From Nostocoides jenkinsii Ben 74 (lineage in GTDB: Bacteria; Actinomycetota; Actinomycetes; Actinomycetales; Dermatophilaceae), in NCBI RefSeq assembly GCF_001046875.1, contig NZ_HF571038.1, forward strand, positions 1 to 64,000: a DNA stretch of 64,000 bases, read 5' to 3'. The number at the start of each line of letters is the position of its first letter. Within the stretch, counting starts at the first letter, position 1. Made by a program: the position numbers and the translations under genes. Shown here piece after piece: positions 45,567-53,809 of this stretch. The notes beneath the pieces were generated by a model that was not told the DNA's origin, did no database searches, and worked only from the letters and a program-made list of their open reading frames with translations.

Positions 45567-45770
45567 ATGCCGATACACGAGCGCGCCTTCGAGCGCGCCC
45601 AGGAGGTGCAGCTGTTCCTCACGGAATTGGGCCAGCATCGCTCGGCGAAAGCGGTTGATTTGGTCATCGCCGCAACCGCCGAAGCGGCCGGTGTGAACCA
45701 ACTGACCGACGATCGAGACTACGTTGCCATTTCCACGATCACGGGGCAGCCGGTGACTCGCGTTCTCTGA
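45567..45770 (+). pseudogene. C-terminal remnant of a PIN-domain (VapC-like) toxin
   Basis: A 67-codon frame reads ERAFERAQEVQLFLTELGQH, then RSAKAVDLVIAATAEAAG and TDDRDYVAISTITGQPVTRV. This matches the second half of VapC-type PIN toxins (the KAVDLVIAATA block with its Asp, and the DRDYVAI region). The first half, including the N-terminal catalytic Asp, is missing, and no vapB partner is visible upstream. It lies directly downstream of the DUF779 gene. It is probably a fossil of a toxin-antitoxin pair. Confidence 0.72.
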
Positions 45771-45806
45771 CCGCGCGGGCGATGCCCGGAGTCGGGCTCA
45801 ACTGTC

Positions 45807-47210
45807 CTAGGCGCGCAGTTCGGGCTCTAACTCGGCGACGATGCGGGCGTGGAAGCCCTCGTCGATGACGAACTTGCGGCGCCACACGGCATACCCAGCG
45901 ATAATGAGAAGCGCCGGGATGAGCAGCATTGCGACCTTCATCATCGTGATCCCGCCGGGGGTGACATCGGCGGCGGTATCCGCCTCGTTGATCCCCGCGA
46001 TGATCACCGTCGCGGACACGATCCAGGTGTTCATCGCGGCCGAGGTCTTGTTGATGAACGGCTGCAGGGCGAAGGTCACGGCGTTGTTGCGGCGGCCGAG
46101 CTTCCACTGCCCATACTCGATCGTGTCGGCCTGGAAGACGAGCATGAGCAGCATGATGAAGCTCGCCAGGAAGAACATCACGAACGCGAGCCCGCCGAGG
46201 ACGACGATATTCATCGGCGCAACGAAGAACACGGCATACGTCACGACGATGAGCGCTGTCGACCAGGTGAAGAGCTGGCCGCGGGACCACCGTCGGCGGG
46301 CGAGCGGGAAGGTGGCAAGGCCGGCGATTTGGCCGAGACCGACGAAGAGCGCAAAGACCGGAAAGACGGCCTCGTCGCCATAGGCGTACTTGAAGAAGTA
46401 CCAACCGAACGCTCCGGTCGTGCCATAGCCGAGCATGAAGAGCAGGTATGCCGTTGCGGCCCAGAGCAATTGGTCGTTGCGGAAGAGCGCGCGCAGGAGT
46501 TCCCGGAGCCCCGTGCGTTCGCCGTCGAGATCGACATCGGTCCGCTCCCGGACGGCGAGGATCGGCACCAACATGAGGGCGACCATGACCACCGCGAGGA
46601 CGATCGCGACGGTCCGCCATGAGCCCGTCGTGCCGCCTTCGACGCCGCTGGCGAGGGCGGCGACGGCGACAGGCACCCCCGCGACAGCCGCGAACTGTCC
46701 GATCGAGGCGAAGGTCTTGGCGACGGCCGCCAAGCGCTCGCGCTCGCCCGGGTTGATGGACAGGGCGGGCAACATGCCCCAGTAGGCAATGTCGTGGGCC
46801 GACCACATCAGCCCCCAAAGGAGGACGACGATCCCGAAGACGGCGACGAAAGCGCCACCGCTCAGGCCGACGTCGGCGAACAGCAGGATCGTCGCCGCGC
46901 CGGACGCGAGGCCACCGAAGAGCAGCCAGGGCTTGAACTGCCCATACCGGCTCCGGGTGCTGTCGACGAGCGCCCCGACCACCGGATCCAGGACCGCATC
47001 GAGCAGTCGCGCGCCCAACAACACCCCGGAGACCCACCACATGGTGGAGTCGGGCAGGTCGAGCACGTCGGTCAGATAGACGACGAGATAGAAGCTGAAC
47101 AGGGTGTAGACCGCATCCCGCCCGAGGGTCCCCACCCCATACGTCCACTGGTTGCGACGAAAGTCCGGCGACACGGATGTGCGCAGGTCGGCGGGGGTCT
47201 GAGCACTCAT
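45807..47210 (-). CDS. Glycoside-pentoside-hexuronide (MelB-like) cation symporter
   Basis: A 467-residue MFS-type transporter of the GPH family with about 12 helices. The N-terminus YGVGTLGRDAVYTLFSFYLVVYLTDVL and the DPVVGALVDSTRSRYGQFKPW block (the loop with DPxxGxxxDxTxxxxGxxRP-like text) are diagnostic. Members couple sugar uptake to H+ or Na+. The sugar is not predictable: no glycosidase is adjacent, although a GH15-like gene lies 6.6 kb away. A second frame overlapping this gene on the same strand is a shadow. Confidence 0.88.
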   Translation of the reverse strand: MSAQTPADLRTSVSPDFRRNQWTYGVGTLGRDAVYTLFSFYLVVYLTDVLDLPDSTMWWVSGVLLGARLLDAVLDPVVGALVDSTRSRYGQFKPWLLFGGLASGAATILLFADVGLSGGAFVAVFGIVVLLWGLMWSAHDIAYWGMLPALSINPGERERLAAVAKTFASIGQFAAVAGVPVAVAALASGVEGGTTGSWRTVAIVLAVVMVALMLVPILAVRERTDVDLDGERTGLRELLRALFRNDQLLWAATAYLLFMLGYGTTGAFGWYFFKYAYGDEAVFPVFALFVGLGQIAGLATFPLARRRWSRGQLFTWSTALIVVTYAVFFVAPMNIVVLGGLAFVMFFLASFIMLLMLVFQADTIEYGQWKLGRRNNAVTFALQPFINKTSAAMNTWIVSATVIIAGINEADTAADVTPGGITMMKVAMLLIPALLIIAGYAVWRRKFVIDEGFHARIVAELEPELRA

Positions 47211-47294
47211 GGCGGGCAGATTACCGGTCGGTAGGACGGCTTGGGCGGGCCAAGGAACGTCTGCCCGCCCCGGACGGTCCCGACCCGGGAGTCG

Positions 47295-48977
47295 TCAGTC
47301 GGCGGGGGCTTCGAGGAAGCGGTGAACCAGGGGTATGACGCTCGCCCCCTCCCCGGCGGCGCTCGCCACCCGCTTCATCGAGCCGGAGCGGATGTCGCCG
47401 ACGGCGAAGATGCCAGGCACCGACGTGGCTAGAGCCTCGGGCGGGCAGTTGTCGACCCACTCTTCCATCGGCACCTCTCGCCCGGTGAGCACGAACCCGT
47501 GCTCGTCCATGCGCACCTGCTCGGGCAGGAACTCGCAGTGCGGCTCGGCGCCGAGCAGCAGGAACAGGCCGCGCGCTGCCAGTCGCTCCCGCGCCCCACT
47601 GCGGGTGTCCTCGACCTCGATCCACTCCAGCGACTCCTCGCCGCCGCCGTCGACCACGGTTACGTTGCCCCGCACCGCAATTCGCGGGTTGTGGTCGATC
47701 TCGTCGATCAGGTAGCGGGACATCGTCGCGCTCAGATCCGCGCGCCGGATCAGGATCGTCACCGAACGGGCGAAGCGGGCGAGGTGCACCGCGGCCTGCC
47801 CCGCCGAGTTGCCTCCACCGACGACGAAGACCGGCTGATCCTCCATCTCGCGCGCCGCCGTCATCGCCGCGCCATAGTTCACGCCGCGCCCAACCAACTC
47901 ATCGATCACGGGTATGCCGATCCGCCGGTAGTCCACGCCCGTCGCGATCACGATGGTGCGAGCCCGCACCTCCCCGCCGTCGGTGACGACCGTATGCGGC
48001 TCCCCCGGCTCCCCGGGTCGGATCGCGGTCACAGGCCAGCCGGTGAAGAACCGGGTCCCGAAGCGCAACGCCTGCGTCCGCGCCCGCTGAGCCAGCTTGC
48101 CGCCGGAGATGCCTCGCGGGAAGCCCAGGTAGTTGCGGATCATCGAAGACGTACCGGCCTGTCCCCCAATGGCTTCCGACTCGATCAGGACGGTGGAGAG
48201 GCCTTCGCTTGCGCCGTACACGGCCGTCGCGAGACCTGCGGGACCACCGCCGATGACCATGAGATCGACGATCGTGTCGACGTCGATGTCGGCCGGACGG
48301 CCATACAGCCGGGAGGCGATATCGCGCACGGACGTCGGCGCGAAGACATCGGTGGTGTTGTAGAGGCGCAGCAACGGGAAGGTCGGCTCCCCGGGGAAGG
48401 CCGCGATCAGGTCGCGGCCGACCTCCGTGTTGGTGCCATAGAGGCGGTTCGGCGAGCCGACCCGGTCGAGGTAGTCGCGCAACGCCAGCGTCAGGCCGCC
48501 GCTGGTGTCGGAGACGATCTGCACCGAATCGACTAAGGGCACAGGGACCGTCGCGCCCCACTCCGACAGCAATTCGCAGATGGCGGTGTGGAAATCTTCG
48601 TCCCGAGCGCCGCGCGGCATCAGCAGGAAGGCGTCGAACTTCCCCTTCGCCAGGCCCGGCCGTAGCGCGACCGAGTCCTCGCGGAAGTTGGCCCATTCGG
48701 CGACGATGACCCGCCGCGCCGTCGGCATCGCCGACCGCAACATGCTGATGCCGACCATCGCGTGCATGTCTGGCAGCCGTGACTCCGCCACGAACATCGC
48801 GATCTCGCCCCCGCGCCGGACCACCCGCATGGTCGCGGCCATCGCCTCATCGGCCGAGCGCGCGGTCACGAGGTCGTAGTCGCGGCCATACCTGCCGAAC
48901 TCGTCGGCGAGTCGCTCGCAATGCTCCGCCGAGACGAGCACGATCGCCGGCCGGGTCCCCTGCGCCACCTCAGTCAC
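47295..48977 (-). CDS. Pseudo-receiver fused to thioredoxin-reductase-like flavoprotein
   Basis: A 560-residue protein in two parts. Residues about 1-130 look like a response-regulator receiver, but the phospho-acceptor Asp is replaced by Glu (FVAESRLPDM where LLDxRLPDM is usual) and the N-terminal acidic pair is missing. Residues about 240-560 resemble thioredoxin reductase: GGGPAGLATAVYGASEGLST for FAD, GGGNSAGQAAVHLARFA for NAD(P)H, and IFAVGDIRSGSMKRVASAAGEG. The redox CxxC is absent; the equivalent segment reads NYGAAMTAAREM. It is therefore probably a regulated FAD oxidoreductase without disulfide activity. The start is the GTG at 48977. Confidence 0.8.
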   Translation of the reverse strand: MTEVAQGTRPAIVLVSAEHCERLADEFGRYGRDYDLVTARSADEAMAATMRVVRRGGEIAMFVAESRLPDMHAMVGISMLRSAMPTARRVIVAEWANFREDSVALRPGLAKGKFDAFLLMPRGARDEDFHTAICELLSEWGATVPVPLVDSVQIVSDTSGGLTLALRDYLDRVGSPNRLYGTNTEVGRDLIAAFPGEPTFPLLRLYNTTDVFAPTSVRDIASRLYGRPADIDVDTIVDLMVIGGGPAGLATAVYGASEGLSTVLIESEAIGGQAGTSSMIRNYLGFPRGISGGKLAQRARTQALRFGTRFFTGWPVTAIRPGEPGEPHTVVTDGGEVRARTIVIATGVDYRRIGIPVIDELVGRGVNYGAAMTAAREMEDQPVFVVGGGNSAGQAAVHLARFARSVTILIRRADLSATMSRYLIDEIDHNPRIAVRGNVTVVDGGGEESLEWIEVEDTRSGARERLAARGLFLLLGAEPHCEFLPEQVRMDEHGFVLTGREVPMEEWVDNCPPEALATSVPGIFAVGDIRSGSMKRVASAAGEGASVIPLVHRFLEAPAD

Positions 48978-49066
48978 AGCCGTGATCGTATGCCGCGCCG
49001 CCGCCGCCGTCGCGAACCTCCACGTCCGCGCAACCCCACCGTCAAGCAGGTGGGTGGTCGGACTGA

Positions 49067-49342
49067 TCAGGAATAGCGGGGCGTCGGCTCCGGGTCGTAC
49101 CAGCCGCCACGGTCGTCGACCACGGCCTGAAAGCGATCGGCCAGCCCCTTGGCGACCGGACCCGTCTCGTCGGCGACATTGGCTTCCCGGACGTAGACAG
49201 CCCACTCATCCGACTCGGCGTCGTCCTCCCCCGCCAGTGGTTGGCGGATGACGCGAACTTCGGTGAAGCCTTCCTCGCGTAATTCCTCGGCGACCTCGTC
49301 AGCGTCGTCGCGCTCGGGGAAGACCAAGAGATGTTCGGACAT
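49067..49342 (-). CDS. Small RraB-like protein
   Basis: A 91-residue acidic protein: MSEHLLVFPERDDADEVAEE, then FTEVRVIRQPL and FQAVVDDRGGWYDPEPTPRYS. The pattern of a beta strand, a helix with DADEVAEELREEGF and a C-terminal GGWYDPE resembles RraB-type regulators of RNase E activity, but the match is from memory and is weak. The ATG at 49342 is divergent from the MOSC gene by 51 bp. The gene is upstream of the flavoprotein on the same strand, with 89 bp between. Confidence 0.6.
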   Translation of the reverse strand: MSEHLLVFPERDDADEVAEELREEGFTEVRVIRQPLAGEDDAESDEWAVYVREANVADETGPVAKGLADRFQAVVDDRGGWYDPEPTPRYS

Positions 49343-49393
49343 GGGACGACACCCTAACCATCGCCACTCAGCCAACTTTGACACCCTGTGCCC

Positions 49394-49996
49394 ATGGCCC
49401 CCACCCGCTCCGCTCGCTACCGCACCACCGACGAGTTGCTCGACTTCGTCCCCGTTCTGGACGCCGCACCGAAGGACACCGGCACGCTCAACCTCGTGGT
49501 GCGTCGCCCCGCCGTGGGCGAGCGGGAGGTGCTGGACGTCGGGAGGCTCGACGCGGCATACGGCCTGGAGGGGGACACCTGGATCGAGCGTGGGTCCAAG
49601 CGCACCGAGGACGGCTCGTCCCACCCCGACATGCAGTTGAACGTCATGAGCCACCGGATGGTGGCCTTCCTCGCCGACGACCCGGCGATCGAACCGCTCG
49701 CGGGTGACCAGCTCTATGTGGATCTCGATCTCTCCGAAGAGAATTTGCCCGCGTGGACCTATCTGAGCTTCGGCGACCCGACGGCCCCGACCGCCGTCAT
49801 CCAGGTCACCGACCAGCCGCACACCGGGTGCGCCAAATTCATCGAGCGCTTCGGTGAGGAGGCGATGCGCTTCGTCAACGGCCGGACCGGCCGCCCCCGG
49901 CGCCTACGCGGACTTAACGCGCGCGTGGTCCAGCCCGGCGAGGTTCGCCCCGGTGACCCGGTCACCGTGCGCCGGCCAGGGGACGCTCAGGGCTGA
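49394..49996 (+). CDS. MOSC-domain protein
   Basis: A 200-residue protein with a MOSC domain (molybdenum cofactor sulfurase C-terminal type). The conserved Cys is in HTGCAKFIERFG, and PDMQLNVMSHRMV and NARVVQPGEVRPGD are family blocks. Such stand-alone proteins resemble YiiM and are thought to handle sulfur on molybdenum cofactor or detoxify N-hydroxylated compounds. A GTG six bases upstream is an alternative start. The 3' end overlaps the ccdA-like gene on the opposite strand by 10 bp. Confidence 0.85.
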   Translation: MAPTRSARYRTTDELLDFVPVLDAAPKDTGTLNLVVRRPAVGEREVLDVGRLDAAYGLEGDTWIERGSKRTEDGSSHPDMQLNVMSHRMVAFLADDPAIEPLAGDQLYVDLDLSEENLPAWTYLSFGDPTAPTAVIQVTDQPHTGCAKFIERFGEEAMRFVNGRTGRPRRLRGLNARVVQPGEVRPGDPVTVRRPGDAQG

Positions 49997-50721
49997 CCGG
50001 GTCCCCACTCCCAGGGTCGCAGCGGGCTGTTCTCGACTAGCCATGTCTCGACGGCCAGCATGCCACCGGTACCGATCAGGACGCCGATCCCGATGAAGAG
50101 CAGTCCGAGCGCCCGGCGCCAGGGCGTATGGGGATCACTCGCCCACCGCAGCCGCTGCACCAGGGAGCGGCCGAGGACGGCAACGGCCAGCAGGACGCCG
50201 ACGAGGCCCGCGGCATACGCCAGAAGTAGGGCGAGGCCACGGCCGAGATCGGCGGGTAAGACCGTGACGACCACGTATCCGTAGAGGGGGCTGCACGAGG
50301 TGAAGACCGGGCCGAGGGCGGCACCGGTGAGCATGGCTCCGCCGAGGCCGGTTCGGGCTCGCGAGCGAGAAAGCGCCGTCGCGGAGCGTGCGTTGACTCC
50401 GGAAGCGACCATGAGTCGCTCCCACACCTCGGGCACGGCGGCGAGGAACCCGAGCGTCACCAGCAAGCCGCCGCTGAGCCAGCGCCAGACGTCAGTTGGC
50501 ACGTCGATGAGCGCGGTACCCGCGCGGAGGAGCAGGGTGAAAGCAATCACCGACGCCCCCAACGAGGCGGCCACGACGAGCGGCCGGAGCCAAGGCCGAC
50601 CCGGGAGGTCACTGATCGAGCCGCCGACGATCACGGGGACCAGCGAGAGCGAGCAGGGCGCCAACGTCGTCAAGGCGCCCGCGAGGACGGCGCCGAGCAG
50701 AGCACCCAGGGTGGCGAGCAC
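49987..50721 (-). CDS. CcdA-like cytochrome c biogenesis / thiol-transfer membrane protein
   Basis: A 244-residue polytopic protein of the CcdA/DsbD-beta type with about six helices. The redox Cys pair is spread over LAPCSLSLVPVI (helix 1) and GPVFTSCSPLYGY (helix 4), as in CcdA. It would pass electrons from cytoplasmic thioredoxin to an extracytoplasmic thiol protein. Three base pairs upstream ends a thioredoxin-fold lipoprotein gene, its likely partner. No cytochrome c maturation genes are nearby, so general extracytoplasmic disulfide reduction is more likely than cytochrome c assembly. Confidence 0.85.
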   Translation of the reverse strand: MLATLGALLGAVLAGALTTLAPCSLSLVPVIVGGSISDLPGRPWLRPLVVAASLGASVIAFTLLLRAGTALIDVPTDVWRWLSGGLLVTLGFLAAVPEVWERLMVASGVNARSATALSRSRARTGLGGAMLTGAALGPVFTSCSPLYGYVVVTVLPADLGRGLALLLAYAAGLVGVLLAVAVLGRSLVQRLRWASDPHTPWRRALGLLFIGIGVLIGTGGMLAVETWLVENSPLRPWEWGPGQP

Positions 50722-50724
50722 GCC

Positions 50725-51219
50725 CTAGCCGGCCATCGCTTTGATGGCAGCGCCATCCTTGGCACCGGTCCACTTCTTGGTTGCCATCCCGGAGGAATCC
50801 ACGGCGACGAAGGTGTGCTGGATGGTCACGTCATACTTCTTCTTCAGCTCCGTCGCCGTGTCGTAGTCGACCTTGACGACGGTCAGCCCGTCCGGCACCC
50901 CCTGCGACATCAGCGCGGCGTCGGTTGCCTTGCAATCGGGGCACCAGGAGGCGTGGAAGAAGTAGACGACCGTGCTGCCCGATCGGTCCGCCATCTGCTT
51001 CTCGTAGTCCGCAAGGGAGAGGTAAGCGCCTTTCGCCATCGTCATGCTCGACGCGTCCGACGCCCCTGCGGTGCTGGTCGAGCTCGCTCCAGCGGAGCTG
51101 GTCATGGCGTGACTGTCGCTGTCCGTCATGTCGCCCCCCGAGCACGCGGAGATGCTGCCGGCGAGGCTAAGGACGAGCGCGGTGGCGACGATGTGGCTAC
51201 GGGACAGCAGAGCAGGCAT
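50725..51219 (-). CDS. Thioredoxin-family lipoprotein
   Basis: A 164-residue lipoprotein. The leader MPALLSRSHIVATALVLS ends in a lipobox around Cys26 (SISAC), followed by a Ser/Ala-rich spacer and a thioredoxin fold with WCPDC (Cys93 and Cys96). The later cis-Pro region reads IQHTFVAVD, where the usual Pro is absent, which may alter substrate release. It is three bases upstream of the CcdA-like gene, so the membrane protein probably keeps it reduced. ATG 51219 begins the signal peptide; an upstream ATG at 51237 is possible. Confidence 0.85.
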   Translation of the reverse strand: MPALLSRSHIVATALVLSLAGSISACSGGDMTDSDSHAMTSSAGASSTSTAGASDASSMTMAKGAYLSLADYEKQMADRSGSTVVYFFHASWCPDCKATDAALMSQGVPDGLTVVKVDYDTATELKKKYDVTIQHTFVAVDSSGMATKKWTGAKDGAAIKAMAG

Positions 51220-51323
51220 GGCGGGTGGTCCTTCCACGAAGTGCGCGAGGCACGGATGTGAGGTGCGGGCTCCGCCAGTTCATCGCGACGAGGGGGCCAG
51301 GTGCCAGGCCGAGCGCCGGACCG

Positions 51324-52328
51324 TCAGCGGTCCGTAAGGTCTCCGACCGACAGGCGGGCCAGGCAGCCGTTGCCGCTCGCAAGATTGGTCACGGTCAACT
51401 CACCGTCGTGGTCGCGGGCGACCGCGGCTGCGATGGCCAGCCCGAATCCGGCACCAGACCGGGACCGCGCGGAATCCCCGCGCCAACCCGCCTCCATGAG
51501 GCGGTCCAGATCCTCTTCCCGTATGCCGCCGCACCGGTCCTCGACGTCAACGCGTGTGCCCTCGATGGACACAACCACCTGTTCCCCTGCCGGCGTATGT
51601 TGCACTGCGTTTCGCACGAGATTGGTGACCGCGCGCGTCAACGCCCGGACGTCGCCCAGCACCGTCGCACCGGTGACGGCGCCCGCGATGATCGAGACCT
51701 TTGCCGCCTCGGCCTCGGCGCTGACCGCCGCCACGGCATCGGAGAGGACATCGGTCAGGTCGACCGCGGACCGGACCCTGGGCCCCGGGCCCTGCAAGCG
51801 ACTCATCTCGGCGATGTCCCCGACCAGGGCATCGACGCGGTCGACCTCTCGAACCAGCCGGTTCAGGTCAGCACTGGTGCCGGCGTCCTCGGCATGCCGA
51901 TCGGCGAGCCCTTCGGCGAGCAGCCGGATGCCCGTGATTGGGGTGCGCAGGTCGTGCGACAGCCAGCCGATCGTGTCGCGTCGAGACGCTTCCACCTCGG
52001 CGAGGCGCTGCTGCTCGGCGCTCTCTCGCGCCGCGCGCCGCTCCCAGCGCTGGACGCGGCGGGCCAGCACCATACCGACGAGAAGCGCCATCGGTGCACC
52101 GGCGAGCAGCACGAAAAGCAGTGTGCGGTAGTCGTCTTTGGCGACCAGCATTGACCGCGTCGCGGCCGCGACTCCGGCGGCGAGGGACGCGACAAGGACG
52201 ATCGGGGCGCCGAGGGCGGCGATCGACGGGCGTCGCTCCGCGGCCCGGATCAGCGCGAGGGCGCCGAGGACCGCGACGAGACCCGTGACGCCGATGGACA
52301 CCGCGACAGCGCCGGCCTGTGGGTTCAC
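51324..52328 (-). CDS. Sensor histidine kinase
   Basis: A 334-residue membrane kinase. Two groups of hydrophobic helices (about 5-30 and 35-95) hold little extracytoplasmic sequence, so sensing may be within the membrane. The HisKA phospho-acceptor is in SHDLRTPITGIR, and the ATPase has NLVRNAVQHTP (N box), EDRCGGI (where the usual G1 DxGxG Asp-Gly pair is altered to DRCGG) and GAGFGLAIAAAVAR (G2). The GTG at 52328 overlaps the stop of the response regulator as GTGA, so the pair is coupled. Target genes are unknown. Confidence 0.85.
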   Translation of the reverse strand: MNPQAGAVAVSIGVTGLVAVLGALALIRAAERRPSIAALGAPIVLVASLAAGVAAATRSMLVAKDDYRTLLFVLLAGAPMALLVGMVLARRVQRWERRAARESAEQQRLAEVEASRRDTIGWLSHDLRTPITGIRLLAEGLADRHAEDAGTSADLNRLVREVDRVDALVGDIAEMSRLQGPGPRVRSAVDLTDVLSDAVAAVSAEAEAAKVSIIAGAVTGATVLGDVRALTRAVTNLVRNAVQHTPAGEQVVVSIEGTRVDVEDRCGGIREEDLDRLMEAGWRGDSARSRSGAGFGLAIAAAVARDHDGELTVTNLASGNGCLARLSVGDLTDR

Positions 52329-53011
52329 CGGGTCAGCCCATCCCAGCGATAGCCCTTGCCGAATACCGTCACGAGGGCGATCGGCGCGCCCGGGTCGACC
52401 TCGATCTTTTCGCGTAGCCGCCGCACGTGCACCGTCACCGTCGATTCGTCGCCGACATGCCAACCCCACACGCGTTCCAGTAGTTCCTCACGCGAGAAGA
52501 CGCGTCCGGGGTAACGCATGAAGTGGGCGAGCAGGTCGAACTCGCGGGCGGTCAACGCCAGGGGCGCATCGCCGCGCCGCGCCGCCCGGGCGGCCGGGTC
52601 CAGGCTCAGATCGCCGTCTGCGAGGGCAGGAGAAACCGCTGGCCCGCTGGGCTCCCGTCGTCGAAGGACCGCCCGAATCCGCAACTCCACCTCTCGGGCA
52701 CTGAACGGCTTGACCACATAGTCATCCGCGCCGACCTGCAGGCCCTGGACTCGCTCGTGCTCCTCACCGCGTGCGGTCACCATGAGCACCGGCAAATCCG
52801 GACGGATGCCGCGCAGCCGCCGACATACCTCCAGACCACCAAGGCCGGGGAGCATCAAGTCGAGCAGGACGACATCGGCCGGCTGCGCGGCATACGACTC
52901 CAGCGCGTCGGGACCGGTGGGGGCGACGGTCACGGTCATACCGGCGTGGGTCAAGTGCCGAGCGAGGGCCTCACGGACCGTCGCGTCGTCCTCGACGAGT
53001 AGCACGCGCAC
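52325..53011 (-). CDS. OmpR-family response regulator
   Basis: A DNA-binding regulator of about 228 residues. The receiver has VLLVEDD, the phospho-acceptor Asp in VVLLDLMLPGLGG, Thr in VMVTARGE and Lys in VKPFSARE. The winged helix follows (LTAREFDLLAHFMRYPGRVFSREELLERVWG, TVTVHVRRLREKIE). The start is one of several GTG codons between 53023 and 53011; I chose 53011 because it gives the usual MRVLLVEDD beginning. It is followed by the coupled histidine kinase gene. Confidence 0.9.
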   Translation of the reverse strand: MRVLLVEDDATVREALARHLTHAGMTVTVAPTGPDALESYAAQPADVVLLDLMLPGLGGLEVCRRLRGIRPDLPVLMVTARGEEHERVQGLQVGADDYVVKPFSAREVELRIRAVLRRREPSGPAVSPALADGDLSLDPAARAARRGDAPLALTAREFDLLAHFMRYPGRVFSREELLERVWGWHVGDESTVTVHVRRLREKIEVDPGAPIALVTVFGKGYRWDGLTR

Positions 53012-53054
53012 CACGACAGCCACGCTAGGCGATCGGCCTGGCACAGTGGGGCGT

Positions 53055-53744
53055 ATGACGAGCCCTCCCTCCCTGCGTCAACGGACGTGGATGCCGCTCG
53101 CGGTGGTCGCCGTGGGCGTCTTGGCGCTGTCGATCCTGTTTGCCGGAGCGCTGGGCTCGCTGCGCGATGCATTGTTCGGCACCGATGCGGCGCCCGCCCC
53201 CGGCGACACGACCCTGCTCGAGATCCGCAAAACGGCGGAGCTGCGGGCGGCGACCGGGTCGTTCTCCGTACCGGTGTATTACGGCTTCGACGAGGACAAG
53301 GGATTGCTCCGCAAGATCGTCCCGGATGTCATCGATGAGAACAGCGGCGTCGCCATCTATCAAGGATCGATCGATGCGCTGATCGATCTGAAAGCCTTGC
53401 AGGACAGGAATATCACGGCCGACAAGGCCGCCGGGACGTTGACGATCACGGTGCCGACGCCGGCGCTCACCACACCCAAGATCGACCTGACCAAGTCGCG
53501 CATCGTGGCCCAGCAGCGCGGCATCGGTACGCGCGTCGGCGACTTCTTCGCCAGCGCCCCCTTGGAGCAACGCCAGGCCCTCGACCAGGCGGCCGTTCAG
53601 GCATTGCAGCAGGCGGCTGCGGAGTCCGGGCTCCAAGCGACAGCGCGCGAGAACGGTCGCGACTTCCTGACGGCGCTCGGCCATCAGTTGGGCTTCGCGA
53701 CAGTGACCATCGTGTATGCCGACGAGCCCGGCGCGTTGCCGTAG
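53055..53744 (+). CDS. DUF4230 membrane-anchored protein
   Basis: A 229-residue protein with one N-terminal membrane helix (about 12-32) and a DUF4230 domain: ELRAATGSFSVPVYYGFDED, VYYGFDEDKGLLRKIVPDVI and LTKSRIVAQQRGIGTRVGDFF. The family is exported and of unknown function. The start is the ATG at 53055; the frame is open upstream but overlaps the response regulator on the other strand. It is divergent from the two-component genes by about 43 bp and could be their target, though nothing proves it. Confidence 0.82.
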   Translation: MTSPPSLRQRTWMPLAVVAVGVLALSILFAGALGSLRDALFGTDAAPAPGDTTLLEIRKTAELRAATGSFSVPVYYGFDEDKGLLRKIVPDVIDENSGVAIYQGSIDALIDLKALQDRNITADKAAGTLTITVPTPALTTPKIDLTKSRIVAQQRGIGTRVGDFFASAPLEQRQALDQAAVQALQQAAAESGLQATARENGRDFLTALGHQLGFATVTIVYADEPGALP

Positions 53745-53809
53745 GCCGGGGAAGGAATCGTGGGTGTATTCCTCCGCATCGTCGATACGTGAATCCGGAC
53801 ACCCAAGGC

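Noticed and set aside
45739-47148. A second minus-strand frame of 469 codons overlapping the sugar symporter
   Set aside because: It is Arg-rich, lacks membrane helices, and lies in another frame of a well-matched transporter gene.
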